Below are positions 51,509-60,541 of a DNA stretch of 64,000 nt, one piece after another. Origin of the DNA: Niabella sp. Its GTDB lineage: Bacteria; Bacteroidota; Bacteroidia; Chitinophagales; Chitinophagaceae. The notes beneath the pieces were generated by a model. That model had not been told where the DNA came from and did not search any database. It worked only from the letters and a program-made list of their open reading frames with translations. The translations under genes were made by a program, and so were the position numbers. The first letter of the stretch is position 1. Each line of letters starts with the position of its first letter. Location of the stretch: contig JAPUDO010000063.1 in assembly GCA_027493055.1 (NCBI GenBank), forward strand, positions 1 through 64,000, in the 5' to 3' direction.

Positions 51509-52597
51509 TTACCATCCTTCCTTTATTAGTGAAACTATTTTTTCTCTTATTTCGTGACTAACCCACCAACCGCAAGGAATGTGTACCATTCTTTTGTAGA
51601 ACTTATCGAGCTCAGGTAAAACTTGAGCAAAATCATTTAAGTAGTCATGATAATCATTTCTTTTATGCAATTCTGAAGCCATTATCCCATTTTCTGCCAA
51701 CTTCGAAATAAACCCATCACGATTATCTACTTTTAAAGTGTATAGCCAATAAGAAGGTTTGCTCTCTACGTAATATTTCAAAAGCTCAACACCGGTAATA
51801 CCGTTTAACTCAACATCAAAGTATTTTCCGTTCTCAATATGTGCATTAACAATCATATCGATTTGCGCTAGTTGCACCAAGCCTATTACTGCATTCACAT
51901 TGTTCATATGATATTTAAATCCTTGTTCACAAATATTATTTTCCAGCCTTGTTTTCTTCTTATCAATACCAAACCAACGTATTAACTTCGCTCTTTCATA
52001 TTCAACTTGTGATTCTATTTGCAATATACCACCATCAATCGTAGTTAAATGCTTAATTGCCTGGAACGAAAAAACTGAATATGGAAAATGAGAGCCAACC
52101 TTTTTACCATTGAACGTTGAACCTAAAGAATGGGCCGCATCATGAATAACTGGTAAGTTATATTCTTTAGAAATAGTCTGAATACTTGAAACGTTAACTG
52201 GAATACCCGCATAGTCAACTATCATTATAGCCTTGGTACGTTCGTTGATATTCTGAACTATGGAATTTGGGCAAATAGATCCAGTATTAGCATCAATATC
52301 AGCATATCTTATTTTAGCTCCACTCATTTTTATTGAAACATTGGTAGGCTCTGCAGTGAGTGCTGTTGAAATAACTTCATCATCTTTTTTAACTCCAGCT
52401 AAAATTAATGCTATATGTAAAGCAGCAGTTCCTGAGTTTACCGATAATGAATAGTTTGAACCAATATATTCTTCAAATCGCTTCTCAAACAAATCTACTT
52501 GTTCGCCCTGAGCAACGTACCCGCTATATAATACTTTTTCAAGTTCTGGTAACAAAATCTCCCTAGGGGGAAGATTCGTTTTAACTAATGGTACCAT
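51509..52597 (-). CDS. DegT/DnrJ/EryC1/StrS sugar aminotransferase
   Basis: The 362-residue protein starts VPLVKTNLPPREILLPELEK and keeps all catalytic features: LSVNSGTAALHIALILAGVK, IHDAAHSLGS (Asp153 for the pyridine nitrogen, His156) and FSFQAIKHLTTIDGG with Schiff-base Lys182. It would transfer an amino group, usually from glutamate, to a 4-keto (or 3-keto) sugar nucleotide. It has exactly the same length as the downstream homologue and shares the FY-R/K-R ... G-W-W-V ending, but the two are clearly diverged. The CapE product made in the same locus is one possible substrate. It lies between the Wzz gene and the Arg181 homologue. Confidence 0.92.
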   Translation of the reverse strand: MVPLVKTNLPPREILLPELEKVLYSGYVAQGEQVDLFEKRFEEYIGSNYSLSVNSGTAALHIALILAGVKKDDEVISTALTAEPTNVSIKMSGAKIRYADIDANTGSICPNSIVQNINERTKAIMIVDYAGIPVNVSSIQTISKEYNLPVIHDAAHSLGSTFNGKKVGSHFPYSVFSFQAIKHLTTIDGGILQIESQVEYERAKLIRWFGIDKKKTRLENNICEQGFKYHMNNVNAVIGLVQLAQIDMIVNAHIENGKYFDVELNGITGVELLKYYVESKPSYWLYTLKVDNRDGFISKLAENGIMASELHKRNDYHDYLNDFAQVLPELDKFYKRMVHIPCGWWVSHEIREKIVSLIKEGW

Positions 52598-52666
52598 ATT
52601 TTTTGCTATAAATTTAAAATATTCCCAGATTATGCACTATCTCAAAACTGAACTGATAGTTGATTT

Positions 52667-53782
52667 TCAAACGCTCTTTAAAGCATCATTGATTATTTTT
52701 TGTACAATAAGAAAAACTAGTATAATAAATGCACTTAGAAATCCACCAAGTATCAAACCTTTCAACTTTCCAAATCGCATTTTTTCTAATGGTAATATCG
52801 GACCATCCACAATTCGAATTAATGGAGTTTCCTTACTCAAAGATATCTTGCTAAGTTCAAGATTTTTAATAAGTTCACTCAATATCTCCTTATTCACTTC
52901 GGCACTTGCTTTGGCACTCTCTATAGGAGCAATGCGTGGAGTCATTCGGCTAGGGTTTTGATTAGGAGTAGCATCTGCTACTTCAACAGCTCTATTAATC
53001 GCGCCTGTCATCAGTCCTCTTACTGAATCAGTTTTAGCCTGTAAAATGACTACATTCTCAAGATTTTTCTTTGCTTTTGTTTCTAAATAAAAGTTATTTA
53101 CGTTTTGCACTAGTTTTTCATTAAAACTCTTAGCAAAAAGCTCATCTAGAAACCTTACTGTAACATAAATAATATTTAATTTCTTATCCTTTTTAACGAC
53201 CTCTAGGTTTCCTTTTACAATTCCTTTTACAATTTGTGACATTATGCTATCATGCAATAATTGCGCTCTAGCATCTGTGTATTGATTATCCTGTTTAAAT
53301 CTAATATTCTTTAATTCCGATTTTTTTTCCCAAATATTTCTTAACTTATTGAAATCAATATAACGCTCAATTAACAATTGCTTTTTACCCTCAAATATTT
53401 CTTCTGATAGAAGAACTTTACTAATCATATTCCTTGACCTATACAGCTCCAATATGTTCTCCCCTTCAAATAAACCGCCGCCAGCACTACTCAAATCAAT
53501 TCCAAATGCTGAGGCAATACCTGCATAAGAACTTAAAGCACCTCTAGTACTACCCGTTTCCAGTACAAAGCTGGTAGTGGCCGTATAAACCGGCTCTTTG
53601 TTCAGCGCATATAAAAAACCAAGCCCCGCACCGGCAACACCAACTATAATAATGATTATTTTTTTCGACCAGAAATATCTTACCCAATCGCGTATGCTTA
53701 TTATGAAATCCTTTAAAGATTCTTCTTTATCTGAAGTTCCGGTAAAATCACTCTTTATGTTTTCCTGCATGTTATTGTCCAT
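52667..53782 (-). CDS. Wzz/chain-length-determinant family protein
   Basis: The 371-residue inner-membrane protein has one helix at each end: residues about 40-59 (KIIIIIVGVAGAGLGFLYAL) and the C-terminal LKGLILGGFLSAFIILVFLI. The large periplasmic part between them has coiled-coil character (VYTATTSFVLETGSTRGALS, KSFNEKLVQNVNNFYLETKA, SLSKETPLIRIVDGPILPLE). It lacks a C-terminal BY-kinase domain, so it is the Wzz form rather than Wzc. It controls polymer length with the Wzy polymerase. I use the ATG at 53782; a GTG two codons earlier is possible. Either way it overlaps the end of the export gene by 11-17 bases. Confidence 0.9.
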   Translation of the reverse strand: MDNNMQENIKSDFTGTSDKEESLKDFIISIRDWVRYFWSKKIIIIIVGVAGAGLGFLYALNKEPVYTATTSFVLETGSTRGALSSYAGIASAFGIDLSSAGGGLFEGENILELYRSRNMISKVLLSEEIFEGKKQLLIERYIDFNKLRNIWEKKSELKNIRFKQDNQYTDARAQLLHDSIMSQIVKGIVKGNLEVVKKDKKLNIIYVTVRFLDELFAKSFNEKLVQNVNNFYLETKAKKNLENVVILQAKTDSVRGLMTGAINRAVEVADATPNQNPSRMTPRIAPIESAKASAEVNKEILSELIKNLELSKISLSKETPLIRIVDGPILPLEKMRFGKLKGLILGGFLSAFIILVFLIVQKIINDALKSV

Positions 53783-56243
53783 TACCACTGTTATTTAATA
53801 TGGCAAATATGATAGCAGCAATTGATGCGGCGGCAGTGCCAATGCCGAACCACCCCTGGGCAGTCATCCCTTCCTTTTTTACCTTTTGAGGCACAGATAT
53901 TTCCGCTCCCGGGCTAACTGCGGGATAATTATTAAAGAACAAAGCCTTTGTAGTGCCTGCCACCGAACCATTGGCATTGCTGATAAACGCTCCCCGCTTA
54001 TAGGCCATTTTAGAGAACCCGCCGGCACTGTTTATATAATATTTAAACGGTTTTCCTGGCTTATATACCACAGAAATAGGGCGCAGCACTTCTCCGGTTA
54101 CCTTTACAGTTTGCATCAAAGTAGGTACCCGTATGATATCTCCTCCTTCTATTATCAGGTCGTACCTGGATTGCGGCGCTTCCAAGATTTTATTCAGTTC
54201 TATACCTACCAGGTCTGAAGCAACTGCAGACAGGTAAAGGTTAGCTTTTGCAGAAGAGTCATTGGCCCCGGCTTCTTTAAGACGTTCTAAGTTCATACCC
54301 CTGATTCTTTCCTCCTCTGCATCACCTGTTATTGAAGCAGGGCGTTTTAAAGAAGCGCCTTCAGCATAAGCAAAGGCCGTGAGACCGCCGGCTCTTTTAA
54401 TTAGATCGGAAATACGCTCATTTTTTGACTGTATGGTATAAATACCCGGACGTAATACCTCACCTAACACCTGCACCTGCTGCTGGCCTGTATAGCCTTC
54501 AACAGATCTTACGGATACTATATCAAAAGGCTCCAGTATAAATCCGGTATCGGCTAAACTAAGGTCTTTATTTACGGTGATATTAAATACCTGGGCTACC
54601 TGAGCAGATTTCTGGCTGAGGTCGGAACCTTTTACACGGCGGGCTACTTCAATATTAGCCGGGCTGGCGCCTTCCTTAAAACCACCAGCCATCTGTACCA
54701 GGTCTTCCACACGCATATTACGGGAAAAGTTGAAAGATCCGGGTTGCCTCACCTGACCGCCGATGCTTACCGTATATTCATCTCTTAAATCAAATATGGA
54801 TGATATCTGCACAATGTCCTCCCGTTTTAGCTCAATATCGGCTGTTGTGTTCTGAACAACACTGGAAACATCAAACGGAATTACTGAACTGGTATTATCA
54901 GCATTTAAACGAATAATATATCCCCTGTTCATAAAGGCATCTTCTTTCAGGCCATCCGCCTGCTGTATCAGCTTATTAAGCGTTAATCCCGGTGTAAGCT
55001 CATACACACCGGGCCTGAACACAGCCCCTACCAGCTGTATTTTATTCTCAAACCGGTCAAGAATAGGATCAACAATCACTTTGTCCCCGTTCCTGGGTTT
55101 ATAATCAGGATATTCTAACAATGTTTTACTCAGCACTTTTTTCTCTGTAGCTGTATTCTGAAATACTTTAACTCTTGCTTTATAAGCCATTTCTGAGAAG
55201 CCTCCTGCATATCTCAGCACATCGGCCAGACTTTCATCGGCGCGGATCTCATAAATGGCAGGCCTTTTAACTTCGCCGGTAACATCTACCCTTATCTGGT
55301 ACATCGGTATATGAATCACGTCCTGATCCTGCAGGCGGATATTTTCCATCTGTGTACCATTAATAAGAAAATCATAAAGATCCACAGTAGCAATCACATG
55401 ATTATTACGAATAACCTGTATGTTTCTGAAAGAACCATTTTCATTAGGACCGCCGGAAGCATACAAAGCATTATAAACACTGGCTAAAGAAGACAGCGTA
55501 TAAGTGCCGGGCTTTGTTACTTCCCCGCTGATGATTACTTTTATGCTCCTGATATTACCTAAGTTAACTGCCAGCTGCGTGCGCCCAGAACGAAGTGCAG
55601 GGTAAGTACCTTGCATAGCCGACCTGATCTTATTAGAAGCCTGCTCTATCGTCAACCCCGCCACAGCAATACGGCCCACATATTCCACTGAAATAAGACC
55701 TTCAGGAGAAACCCGTGGTTTATAGCTGGCCTCATTATCCCCGGTAAGATCAATCAATAATTCATCATCAGGCCCGATTACATAATTTTTGGGAGTTGGC
55801 ATGCGCATATTAGGCTCAAAAGTAAGGGAGCCGGTGCCAAACCGGTCCGATCCAAAGATGCGGGATTTAGGCTTCCCTGGTCCGGCAGCGGCCTGACCAG
55901 TAGTTATATTTGCTGACCGCCCGGTATTGGTTTCTCCATCCTCGCTGGCAATCTCAGCTTCTGTTTTTTCGGTATTTTGCTGGCGTATCTCAGTAATCCT
56001 GTCTTTTAGTTTTTTGATTTCTGTAGCGTCCATACCTCTTGCAGCAGCTGCCTGTTCCAGCTGAGCATCTGAATAACCCATATCTCCCATCTTCTTCATC
56101 ATTTCCCTGATCTGGGCATCTGAAAGCTGGTCTACTTTCATATTTTTATAATCTGCCTGGGCATTAACAGTTACAGAAATAAAAAAAAGGATAAGGAATG
56201 AAAAAATGATGCTGAATATATTTCTCATTTTCATATTTATCAT
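53772..56243 (-). CDS. Polysaccharide export protein with repeated SLBB domains (Wza-like)
   Basis: The 823-residue protein has a signal peptide (FLILFFISVTVNAQ), a charged linker (about 30-125), the Poly_export domain (YVIGPDDELLIDLTGDNEAS, ISVEYVGRIAVAGLTIEQAS) and then five or six SLBB domains. These are marked by VDVTGEVKRPAIYEIRADES, IQLVGAVFRPGVYELTPGLT, VSIGGQVRQPGSFNFS, VQVLGEVLRPGIYTIQSKNE and VKVTGEVLRPISVVYKPGKP. A C-terminal helix (GIGTAAASIAAIIFAILN) follows. It forms the outer-membrane or periplasm-spanning export channel. It is much longer than E. coli Wza because of the extra SLBB units, as is common in Bacteroidota. No lipobox is seen. Confidence 0.93.
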   Translation of the reverse strand: MINMKMRNIFSIIFSFLILFFISVTVNAQADYKNMKVDQLSDAQIREMMKKMGDMGYSDAQLEQAAAARGMDATEIKKLKDRITEIRQQNTEKTEAEIASEDGETNTGRSANITTGQAAAGPGKPKSRIFGSDRFGTGSLTFEPNMRMPTPKNYVIGPDDELLIDLTGDNEASYKPRVSPEGLISVEYVGRIAVAGLTIEQASNKIRSAMQGTYPALRSGRTQLAVNLGNIRSIKVIISGEVTKPGTYTLSSLASVYNALYASGGPNENGSFRNIQVIRNNHVIATVDLYDFLINGTQMENIRLQDQDVIHIPMYQIRVDVTGEVKRPAIYEIRADESLADVLRYAGGFSEMAYKARVKVFQNTATEKKVLSKTLLEYPDYKPRNGDKVIVDPILDRFENKIQLVGAVFRPGVYELTPGLTLNKLIQQADGLKEDAFMNRGYIIRLNADNTSSVIPFDVSSVVQNTTADIELKREDIVQISSIFDLRDEYTVSIGGQVRQPGSFNFSRNMRVEDLVQMAGGFKEGASPANIEVARRVKGSDLSQKSAQVAQVFNITVNKDLSLADTGFILEPFDIVSVRSVEGYTGQQQVQVLGEVLRPGIYTIQSKNERISDLIKRAGGLTAFAYAEGASLKRPASITGDAEEERIRGMNLERLKEAGANDSSAKANLYLSAVASDLVGIELNKILEAPQSRYDLIIEGGDIIRVPTLMQTVKVTGEVLRPISVVYKPGKPFKYYINSAGGFSKMAYKRGAFISNANGSVAGTTKALFFNNYPAVSPGAEISVPQKVKKEGMTAQGWFGIGTAAASIAAIIFAILNNSGNGQ

Positions 56244-56280
56244 AAGATTAAGGACGGCTTTGTGATATACAAATAGTGTG

Positions 56281-56288
56281 CAAATTTA
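56281..56288 (-). promoter_or_regulatory. -7 promoter element upstream of the export gene
   Basis: On the minus strand TAAATTTG matches TAnnTTTG and lies 37 bases before the start codon at 56243, a normal leader length. No -33 TTTG is visible at the right distance. It is the likely start of the main polysaccharide transcript. Confidence 0.45.
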
Positions 56289-56321
56289 GGGTGAACCTAT
56301 CTATTCGGGCAGATTTTTTGT

Positions 56322-56348
56322 AAAAAAATCGGGGCAGACAATGTCTGC
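56322..56348 (-). terminator. Probable terminator after the UDP-sugar dehydrogenase gene
   Basis: Read on the minus strand, GCAGACA-T-TGTCTGC (56348 to 56334) forms a perfect short stem, followed by CCCC and then GATTTTTTT. It lies about 65 bases past the dehydrogenase stop codon, upstream of the promoter for the export gene. The stem is short, so strength is uncertain. Confidence 0.45.
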
Positions 56349-56414
56349 AAGGTTTCTTTTGGCTAAGTTTTCCGCTCGAAAGAGACTATAATAACATAAA
56401 CCTCTGTCTCATTT

Positions 56415-57710
56415 TCAGAGCCTGGCATCAGTGAGGTCCCTGTCTATGAAAGCTTTAGTATCAAAAATAACGGCATGTTGCTTTTTATATTTTCCGAAAT
56501 TAAATCTTTTAAACGCTTCATGAGCAACAGCCAATATAATTGCATCATACCCAACCTCATTATCTATAGTTCCCAACAAAGATATATCATATTCATTTTC
56601 AACATGCTGCGCATCAGCATAAGGATCATATATATCAACAAGTAAGCCAAATTGTTTCAACTCCTTATAAATATGTATCACTTTGGTATTGCGAACATCA
56701 GGACAATTTTCTTTAAAGGTAATACCTAAAATAAGCGCTTTTGATCCTTTTATCGCTTTTCCTTTTTGGATCATCAGTTTTACAACTTTACCAGCTATAA
56801 AGGCGGGCATGGTATTGTTTACCCGCCTGCCGGACAAAATAACCTGCGGATGATACCCTAATTGAGAGGATTTGTGGGCTAAATAGTAAGGATCTACGCT
56901 GATGCAATGTCCGCCAACAAGGCCAGGCTTATATTTTAAAAAATTATATTTGGTTCCAGCCGCTTCCAGCACGTCATTAGTATCAATACCAAGTCGGTCA
57001 AAGATCAAGGCTAATTCATTTACAAAAGAAATATTTACATCACGTTGTGCATTTTCTATAGCTTTAGAAGCTTCGGCTACTTTAATACTCGGGGCTAAAT
57101 GAGTTCCTGCACTAATGATCTTTTTATAAAGGTTGTCTATTTGTTTTGCTGCTTCCGGAGTAGACCCTGAAGTAACTTTGACAATTGACGTCAACGTATT
57201 TACTTTATCACCGGGATTAATACGCTCCGGCGAATAACCGACAAAAAAACCCTCATTCAGCTTCAGTCCTGAAACTTCTTCTAAAACCGGTACGCAATCT
57301 TCCTCGGTACAACCCGGATATACAGTAGATTCATATATTACTATATCCCCATTTTTCAACACACTACCAATCATCTCTGACGCCTTTAGTAAAGGGCCCA
57401 GATCTGGAACATTATACCTGTCAATAGGGGTTGGAACGGTTATGATGAAAATATTGGCCGGTTTCAGGTCTTCCAGTATAGTAGTGAATATTAAACCATT
57501 AGTATTAGCAGAAGAAGGATTTAAGCTCAATGCTTTTTTCAGCTTTTCAACATTTGCCTCCTTTGTTTTATCAACTCCATTCTTCAGATCAGCTATCCTT
57601 CTGGCATCAATGTCGAAGCCAATGACAGGAAAGCTCCCCGAAAATTCAATTGCCAGCGGAAGGCCCACATAACCAAGCCCCACTATTGCTATTTTGGGAT
57701 TTTCAATCAT
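56415..57710 (-). CDS. UDP-N-acetyl-hexosamine/UDP-sugar 6-dehydrogenase (WbpA/TviB type)
   Basis: The 431-residue enzyme has the NAD-binding start IAIVGLGYVGLPLAIEFSGS, the middle helix with VAEASKAIENAQRDVNISFV, and the active site KPGLVGGHCISVDPYYLAHK with catalytic Cys269. The C-terminal sugar-binding domain has LGITFKENCPDVRNTKVIHI. The E-N-A-Q-R-D-V/I-N-I segment and the K-E-N-C-P-D-V-R-N motif are those of dehydrogenases acting on N-acetylated UDP-hexosamines (TviB, WbpA, CapL) rather than plain UDP-glucose. It would supply an acidic sugar to the polymer. The exact substrate is inferred. It is flanked by terminator-like structures on both sides. Confidence 0.9.
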   Translation of the reverse strand: MIENPKIAIVGLGYVGLPLAIEFSGSFPVIGFDIDARRIADLKNGVDKTKEANVEKLKKALSLNPSSANTNGLIFTTILEDLKPANIFIITVPTPIDRYNVPDLGPLLKASEMIGSVLKNGDIVIYESTVYPGCTEEDCVPVLEEVSGLKLNEGFFVGYSPERINPGDKVNTLTSIVKVTSGSTPEAAKQIDNLYKKIISAGTHLAPSIKVAEASKAIENAQRDVNISFVNELALIFDRLGIDTNDVLEAAGTKYNFLKYKPGLVGGHCISVDPYYLAHKSSQLGYHPQVILSGRRVNNTMPAFIAGKVVKLMIQKGKAIKGSKALILGITFKENCPDVRNTKVIHIYKELKQFGLLVDIYDPYADAQHVENEYDISLLGTIDNEVGYDAIILAVAHEAFKRFNFGKYKKQHAVIFDTKAFIDRDLTDARL

Positions 57711-57773
57711 AAATTTTGTTTCCTAAAAACTTTCAACTCCCGGATAATATTGTAGCTTGTAATACACCTGATA

Positions 57774-57806
57774 TAAAAAATCCGCCAGCTGACAACCGGC
57801 AGATTT
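57774..57806 (-). terminator. Rho-independent terminator after the tail-specific protease gene
   Basis: On the minus strand AAATCTGCCGG (57806-57796) pairs with CTGGCGGATTT (57788-57778), with two G-T pairs, around TTGTCAG. A T-rich tract (TTTTTTAT) follows. It lies about 25 bases beyond the protease stop codon and separates that gene from the polysaccharide locus. Confidence 0.7.
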
Positions 57807-57831
57807 CCTGATCATTATTTATTTCACTATA

Positions 57832-59955
57832 TTAATTCACTACAGCAACATTTTTACTTTCCGCAATCATATCATCCATTACTGCTCCCGCCTGGTTCAG
57901 GTAAATATCTTCACTAAGCCCTTTGACCCACAGCTTTAAGCGTTCCTGCTTATTTTTATCGTCCTTGAACTTATCCAGTTCCATAGGCAATAAGGACACA
58001 TCTAAGTTCTTCTTCAGCTTTTGGGCTGCAACGATCTGATCTGCTTTTACCTTAATATTTTTCTTCTCTGCCCTGTACTGATCAATATTCAAAGGGTAGC
58101 TTCTTTCATTTTCATTGGCCAGCCAGGTGCTGTTCCTTTTTATGATCTGGAAAGAGCTGTCTTTTAACAGGCGTTCCTCACTTAATCTCTTTAATGTATT
58201 AATGTCGTAAGCCGAATTCCAGGGAGTATAATTGGATTTTGAAATCTCATCATATTGCAATGCATATTCATTGTCTTTTTCCCTGAGCTTTAATAGTTCC
58301 ATCTGGCTGGGAAGCACAATATCAGATTCTACCCCTTTTAGTTGTGTAGAGCCGCCGCTAACGCGGTAAAACTTCCTCAGCGTAAGCTTTACAGCGCCCA
58401 AATCACCATCACCGTCTCTTTTAAATCCTGAATGATCCAAACCGATGTTTTGCTGAACAGTACCCTTTCCGTAAGTAGAAGTGCTGCCAATCACAATACC
58501 TCTTTTATAGTCCTGTATAGCGGCAGCAAAAATTTCGGAAGCAGAAGCGCTGAACTCATCAACCATAACAGCCAGCGGACCGGTATATAAAACTGAGGGA
58601 TCTTCATCTTTTAATACCTGTGGACCGTTCATCCTGTCTTTAACCTGCACCACAGGCCCTTCTTTAATAAATAATCCAACCATTTGCACCACATCATATA
58701 ATGATCCGCCACCATTGCGGCGCAAATCCATAATGATTCCGTCTACTTTTTCATCTTTCAGTTTCTGAACTTCCCTGGCTACATCCGTAAAGCTTCTCCT
58801 GCCATTAGGATCCTGGAAAGGTGTATAAAACTCGGGCAGGTAAATAATCCCTGTTTTGGTATTCTTAACACTGTCCCTGATGATGGCGCTTCTTGCGTAA
58901 GTATCAATATCGTTTTCAATCTTTTCCCTCACCAGCGACACTTCTTTTACATTGCCATCGGGCTTTTTAATAGTAAGCCTCACGGTTGTACCCTGTTTAC
59001 CCCTGATCAGCTTCACAGCGTCCTGTACATCATATCCCAACATATCTACAGGCTGCCCGTCTTTTCCCTGGGCCACCCTGGTAATTATATCGCCCGGAGC
59101 AAGCACTCCCGATTTGGCAGCAGGGCTTCCTACATTGATACTGATAATTTTGATCAACCCTTCTGTGTACTGAAGTCCGGCACCAATACCAAAAAAGCTG
59201 CCGCTAAGCTCTTCATCAAAGTAGCTTTTGTCAGCCGGAGGAAAAAACTCCGTATGCGGATCCATAGCAGTAGTAATATTATCCACAAAAAGATTGAATT
59301 TATCTTCTTCTGTGAACTTTACTTTATACCTGTCAAACATACGGGTCATCATCGTATCCACCTTTTCCCTGGCTTCTTTTTCCAGTTGGGCATCTGTTTT
59401 ACCTGACTTTAAAGAGCCTTTGGCATCCTGCAGGTCCACATAGCGTTCTAAAGCATAATATTTCAGCATTTTTCTCCACCTGTCAAGGCGTTCCTGCTGG
59501 CTGGCCGGATAGGCCATCTTTTTGCCATTCAGTTCAGCAGATTCATTTACTGTAAAATCAAATGGTTGGTCCAGCAGCTGCTTTTTCCATTCTGCAGATT
59601 CCGCAATTCTTTGGTCAAATACTTTAGAAACACCTATGAAGCTTTCTACAGCAGCTCCCTGCAGCTCATCGTCAATACGTTTGGCATATAATGCTCCCAA
59701 AGAGTCTACATCTCTCTTTAAAAAGATATTCTTTTTAGGATCCAGGTCTTCAAGATATTTATTAAAAACCTTTTCTGAAAATTCATCATTGATCGCTTTA
59801 GGATCGTAATGTCCTTGTGAAAGCAGCTTAGCTACCATTTGCATAATCAGCTCATACTTACCTACGGCTGCGCTATTAGGGATTATTTTGTTTTTGAATG
59901 CAAAGAACGACCCGGCCACAATAACCAACAATAACAAAAACGGCAATCTCTTCAT
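57832..59955 (-). CDS. prc: Carboxy-terminal (tail-specific) processing protease, S41 family
   Basis: The 707-residue protein is given from the ATG at 59955, which gives a membrane-signal sequence (KRLPFLLLLVIVAGSFFAFK) and lies downstream of a good -7 element; an ATG at 59988 would be too close to it. A helical N-terminal domain (to about 225) is followed by a PDZ domain (LSGSFFGIGAGLQYTEGLIK, GSPAAKSGVLAPGDIITRV) and the S41 core (IIMDLRRNGGGSLYDVVQ, DEFSASASEIFAAAIQDYKR with the catalytic Ser, STYGKGTVQQNIG with the Lys). A Tsp-type C-terminal domain ends the protein. It degrades or trims periplasmic and lipoproteins from their C-termini, forming a Ser-Lys dyad enzyme. It stands alone outside the polysaccharide operon. 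Confidence 0.93.
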   Translation of the reverse strand: MKRLPFLLLLVIVAGSFFAFKNKIIPNSAAVGKYELIMQMVAKLLSQGHYDPKAINDEFSEKVFNKYLEDLDPKKNIFLKRDVDSLGALYAKRIDDELQGAAVESFIGVSKVFDQRIAESAEWKKQLLDQPFDFTVNESAELNGKKMAYPASQQERLDRWRKMLKYYALERYVDLQDAKGSLKSGKTDAQLEKEAREKVDTMMTRMFDRYKVKFTEEDKFNLFVDNITTAMDPHTEFFPPADKSYFDEELSGSFFGIGAGLQYTEGLIKIISINVGSPAAKSGVLAPGDIITRVAQGKDGQPVDMLGYDVQDAVKLIRGKQGTTVRLTIKKPDGNVKEVSLVREKIENDIDTYARSAIIRDSVKNTKTGIIYLPEFYTPFQDPNGRRSFTDVAREVQKLKDEKVDGIIMDLRRNGGGSLYDVVQMVGLFIKEGPVVQVKDRMNGPQVLKDEDPSVLYTGPLAVMVDEFSASASEIFAAAIQDYKRGIVIGSTSTYGKGTVQQNIGLDHSGFKRDGDGDLGAVKLTLRKFYRVSGGSTQLKGVESDIVLPSQMELLKLREKDNEYALQYDEISKSNYTPWNSAYDINTLKRLSEERLLKDSSFQIIKRNSTWLANENERSYPLNIDQYRAEKKNIKVKADQIVAAQKLKKNLDVSLLPMELDKFKDDKNKQERLKLWVKGLSEDIYLNQAGAVMDDMIAESKNVAVVN

Positions 59956-59989
59956 ATTAAATATGTATTTTATAATTTTATGCACCACT

Positions 59990-59997
59990 CAAAAATA
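59990..59997 (-). promoter_or_regulatory. -7 promoter element of the tail-specific protease gene
   Basis: TATTTTTG on the minus strand matches TAnnTTTG and lies 34 bases upstream of the ATG at 59955. It supports that start codon over the one at 59988. No -33 element was found at the usual distance. Confidence 0.45.
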
Positions 59998-60001
59998 ACG
60001 C

Positions 60002-60464
60002 TTATCCATCGCTTATGGTTGCATTTAAGAAAACATTTTGAAATGTTTTTGGTAAAAATTTGAAAAAATCACAATATGTGGTATGATTTTTCATCAATCC
60101 ATATTGTTTAACGCAGAGAGTAATAAAAAAAGCTGCATTCCTGGCACAAAAAAATCCCGTAAAAAGCTGAGTCCTTCGTAATTTATCTATGCGTTGAGAT
60201 TTCTCTTCTGATAGATATCGGAACTCTCCTCGCGCTGGCCTCCCGGCCAGTGCGTTAGGGTTACTTAATATAAATTTCACTGGTTTAGTAACAGGTATGC
60301 CCAGGTCAGGAGACCTGAGCAAGAAGGGGTTTATGTTGGGATTCCATCGTTCCCTTTGCAGAATACGGAATGACGAAAAAAGCATCGATCTTTCTCAGGT
60401 AAAGTTTTTTCCACAAAAAATTTCTTATTTCCTGTTTTTTTATATACATTTGCAGCCCTAAAAT
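60002..60464. repeat. Intergenic region with strong hairpins, no credible gene
   Basis: This 460-base spacer between the protease gene and tRNA-His contains a 10-base stem with one G-T pair (arms 60231-60240 and 60245-60254, core CTGGCC-TCCC-GGCCAG) and a second hairpin CAGGTC-AGGA-GACCTG (60302-60317). A minus-strand frame of 127 codons (60002-60385) spans both, but its product is basic, lacks any domain and has no sensible start context. The GC-rich hairpins in otherwise AT-rich DNA look like a dispersed repetitive element. Copies elsewhere in the genome would confirm it. Confidence 0.45.
60445..60452 (+). promoter_or_regulatory. -7 promoter element of tRNA-His
   Basis: TACATTTG matches TAnnTTTG exactly and lies 12 bases before the tRNA 5' end. 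Its position fits transcription starting at or just before the tRNA. Confidence 0.5.
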
Positions 60465-60539
60465 GGTGGTTGTAGCTCAGTTGGTTAGAGCATCAGATTG
60501 TGGTTCTGAGGGTCGCCGGTTCGAGCCCGGTTAGCCACC
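60465..60539 (+). tRNA. tRNA-His (anticodon GTG)
   Basis: The cloverleaf is complete. The acceptor stem GTGGTTG pairs with TAGCCAC, and there is the extra G at position -1 and discriminator C that mark histidine tRNAs. The D arm is GCTC...GAGC, the anticodon stem TCAGA/TCTGA carries the loop TTGTGGT (anticodon GTG at 60500-60502), and the T loop is TTCGAGC. CCA is not encoded. A terminator follows directly. Confidence 0.95.
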
Positions 60540-60541
60540 CA

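Noticed and set aside
60002-60385. 127-codon minus-strand frame upstream of the protease gene
   Set aside because: It runs through two strong hairpins, has no domain, no start context and a composition unlike its neighbours. It is listed as a spacer instead.
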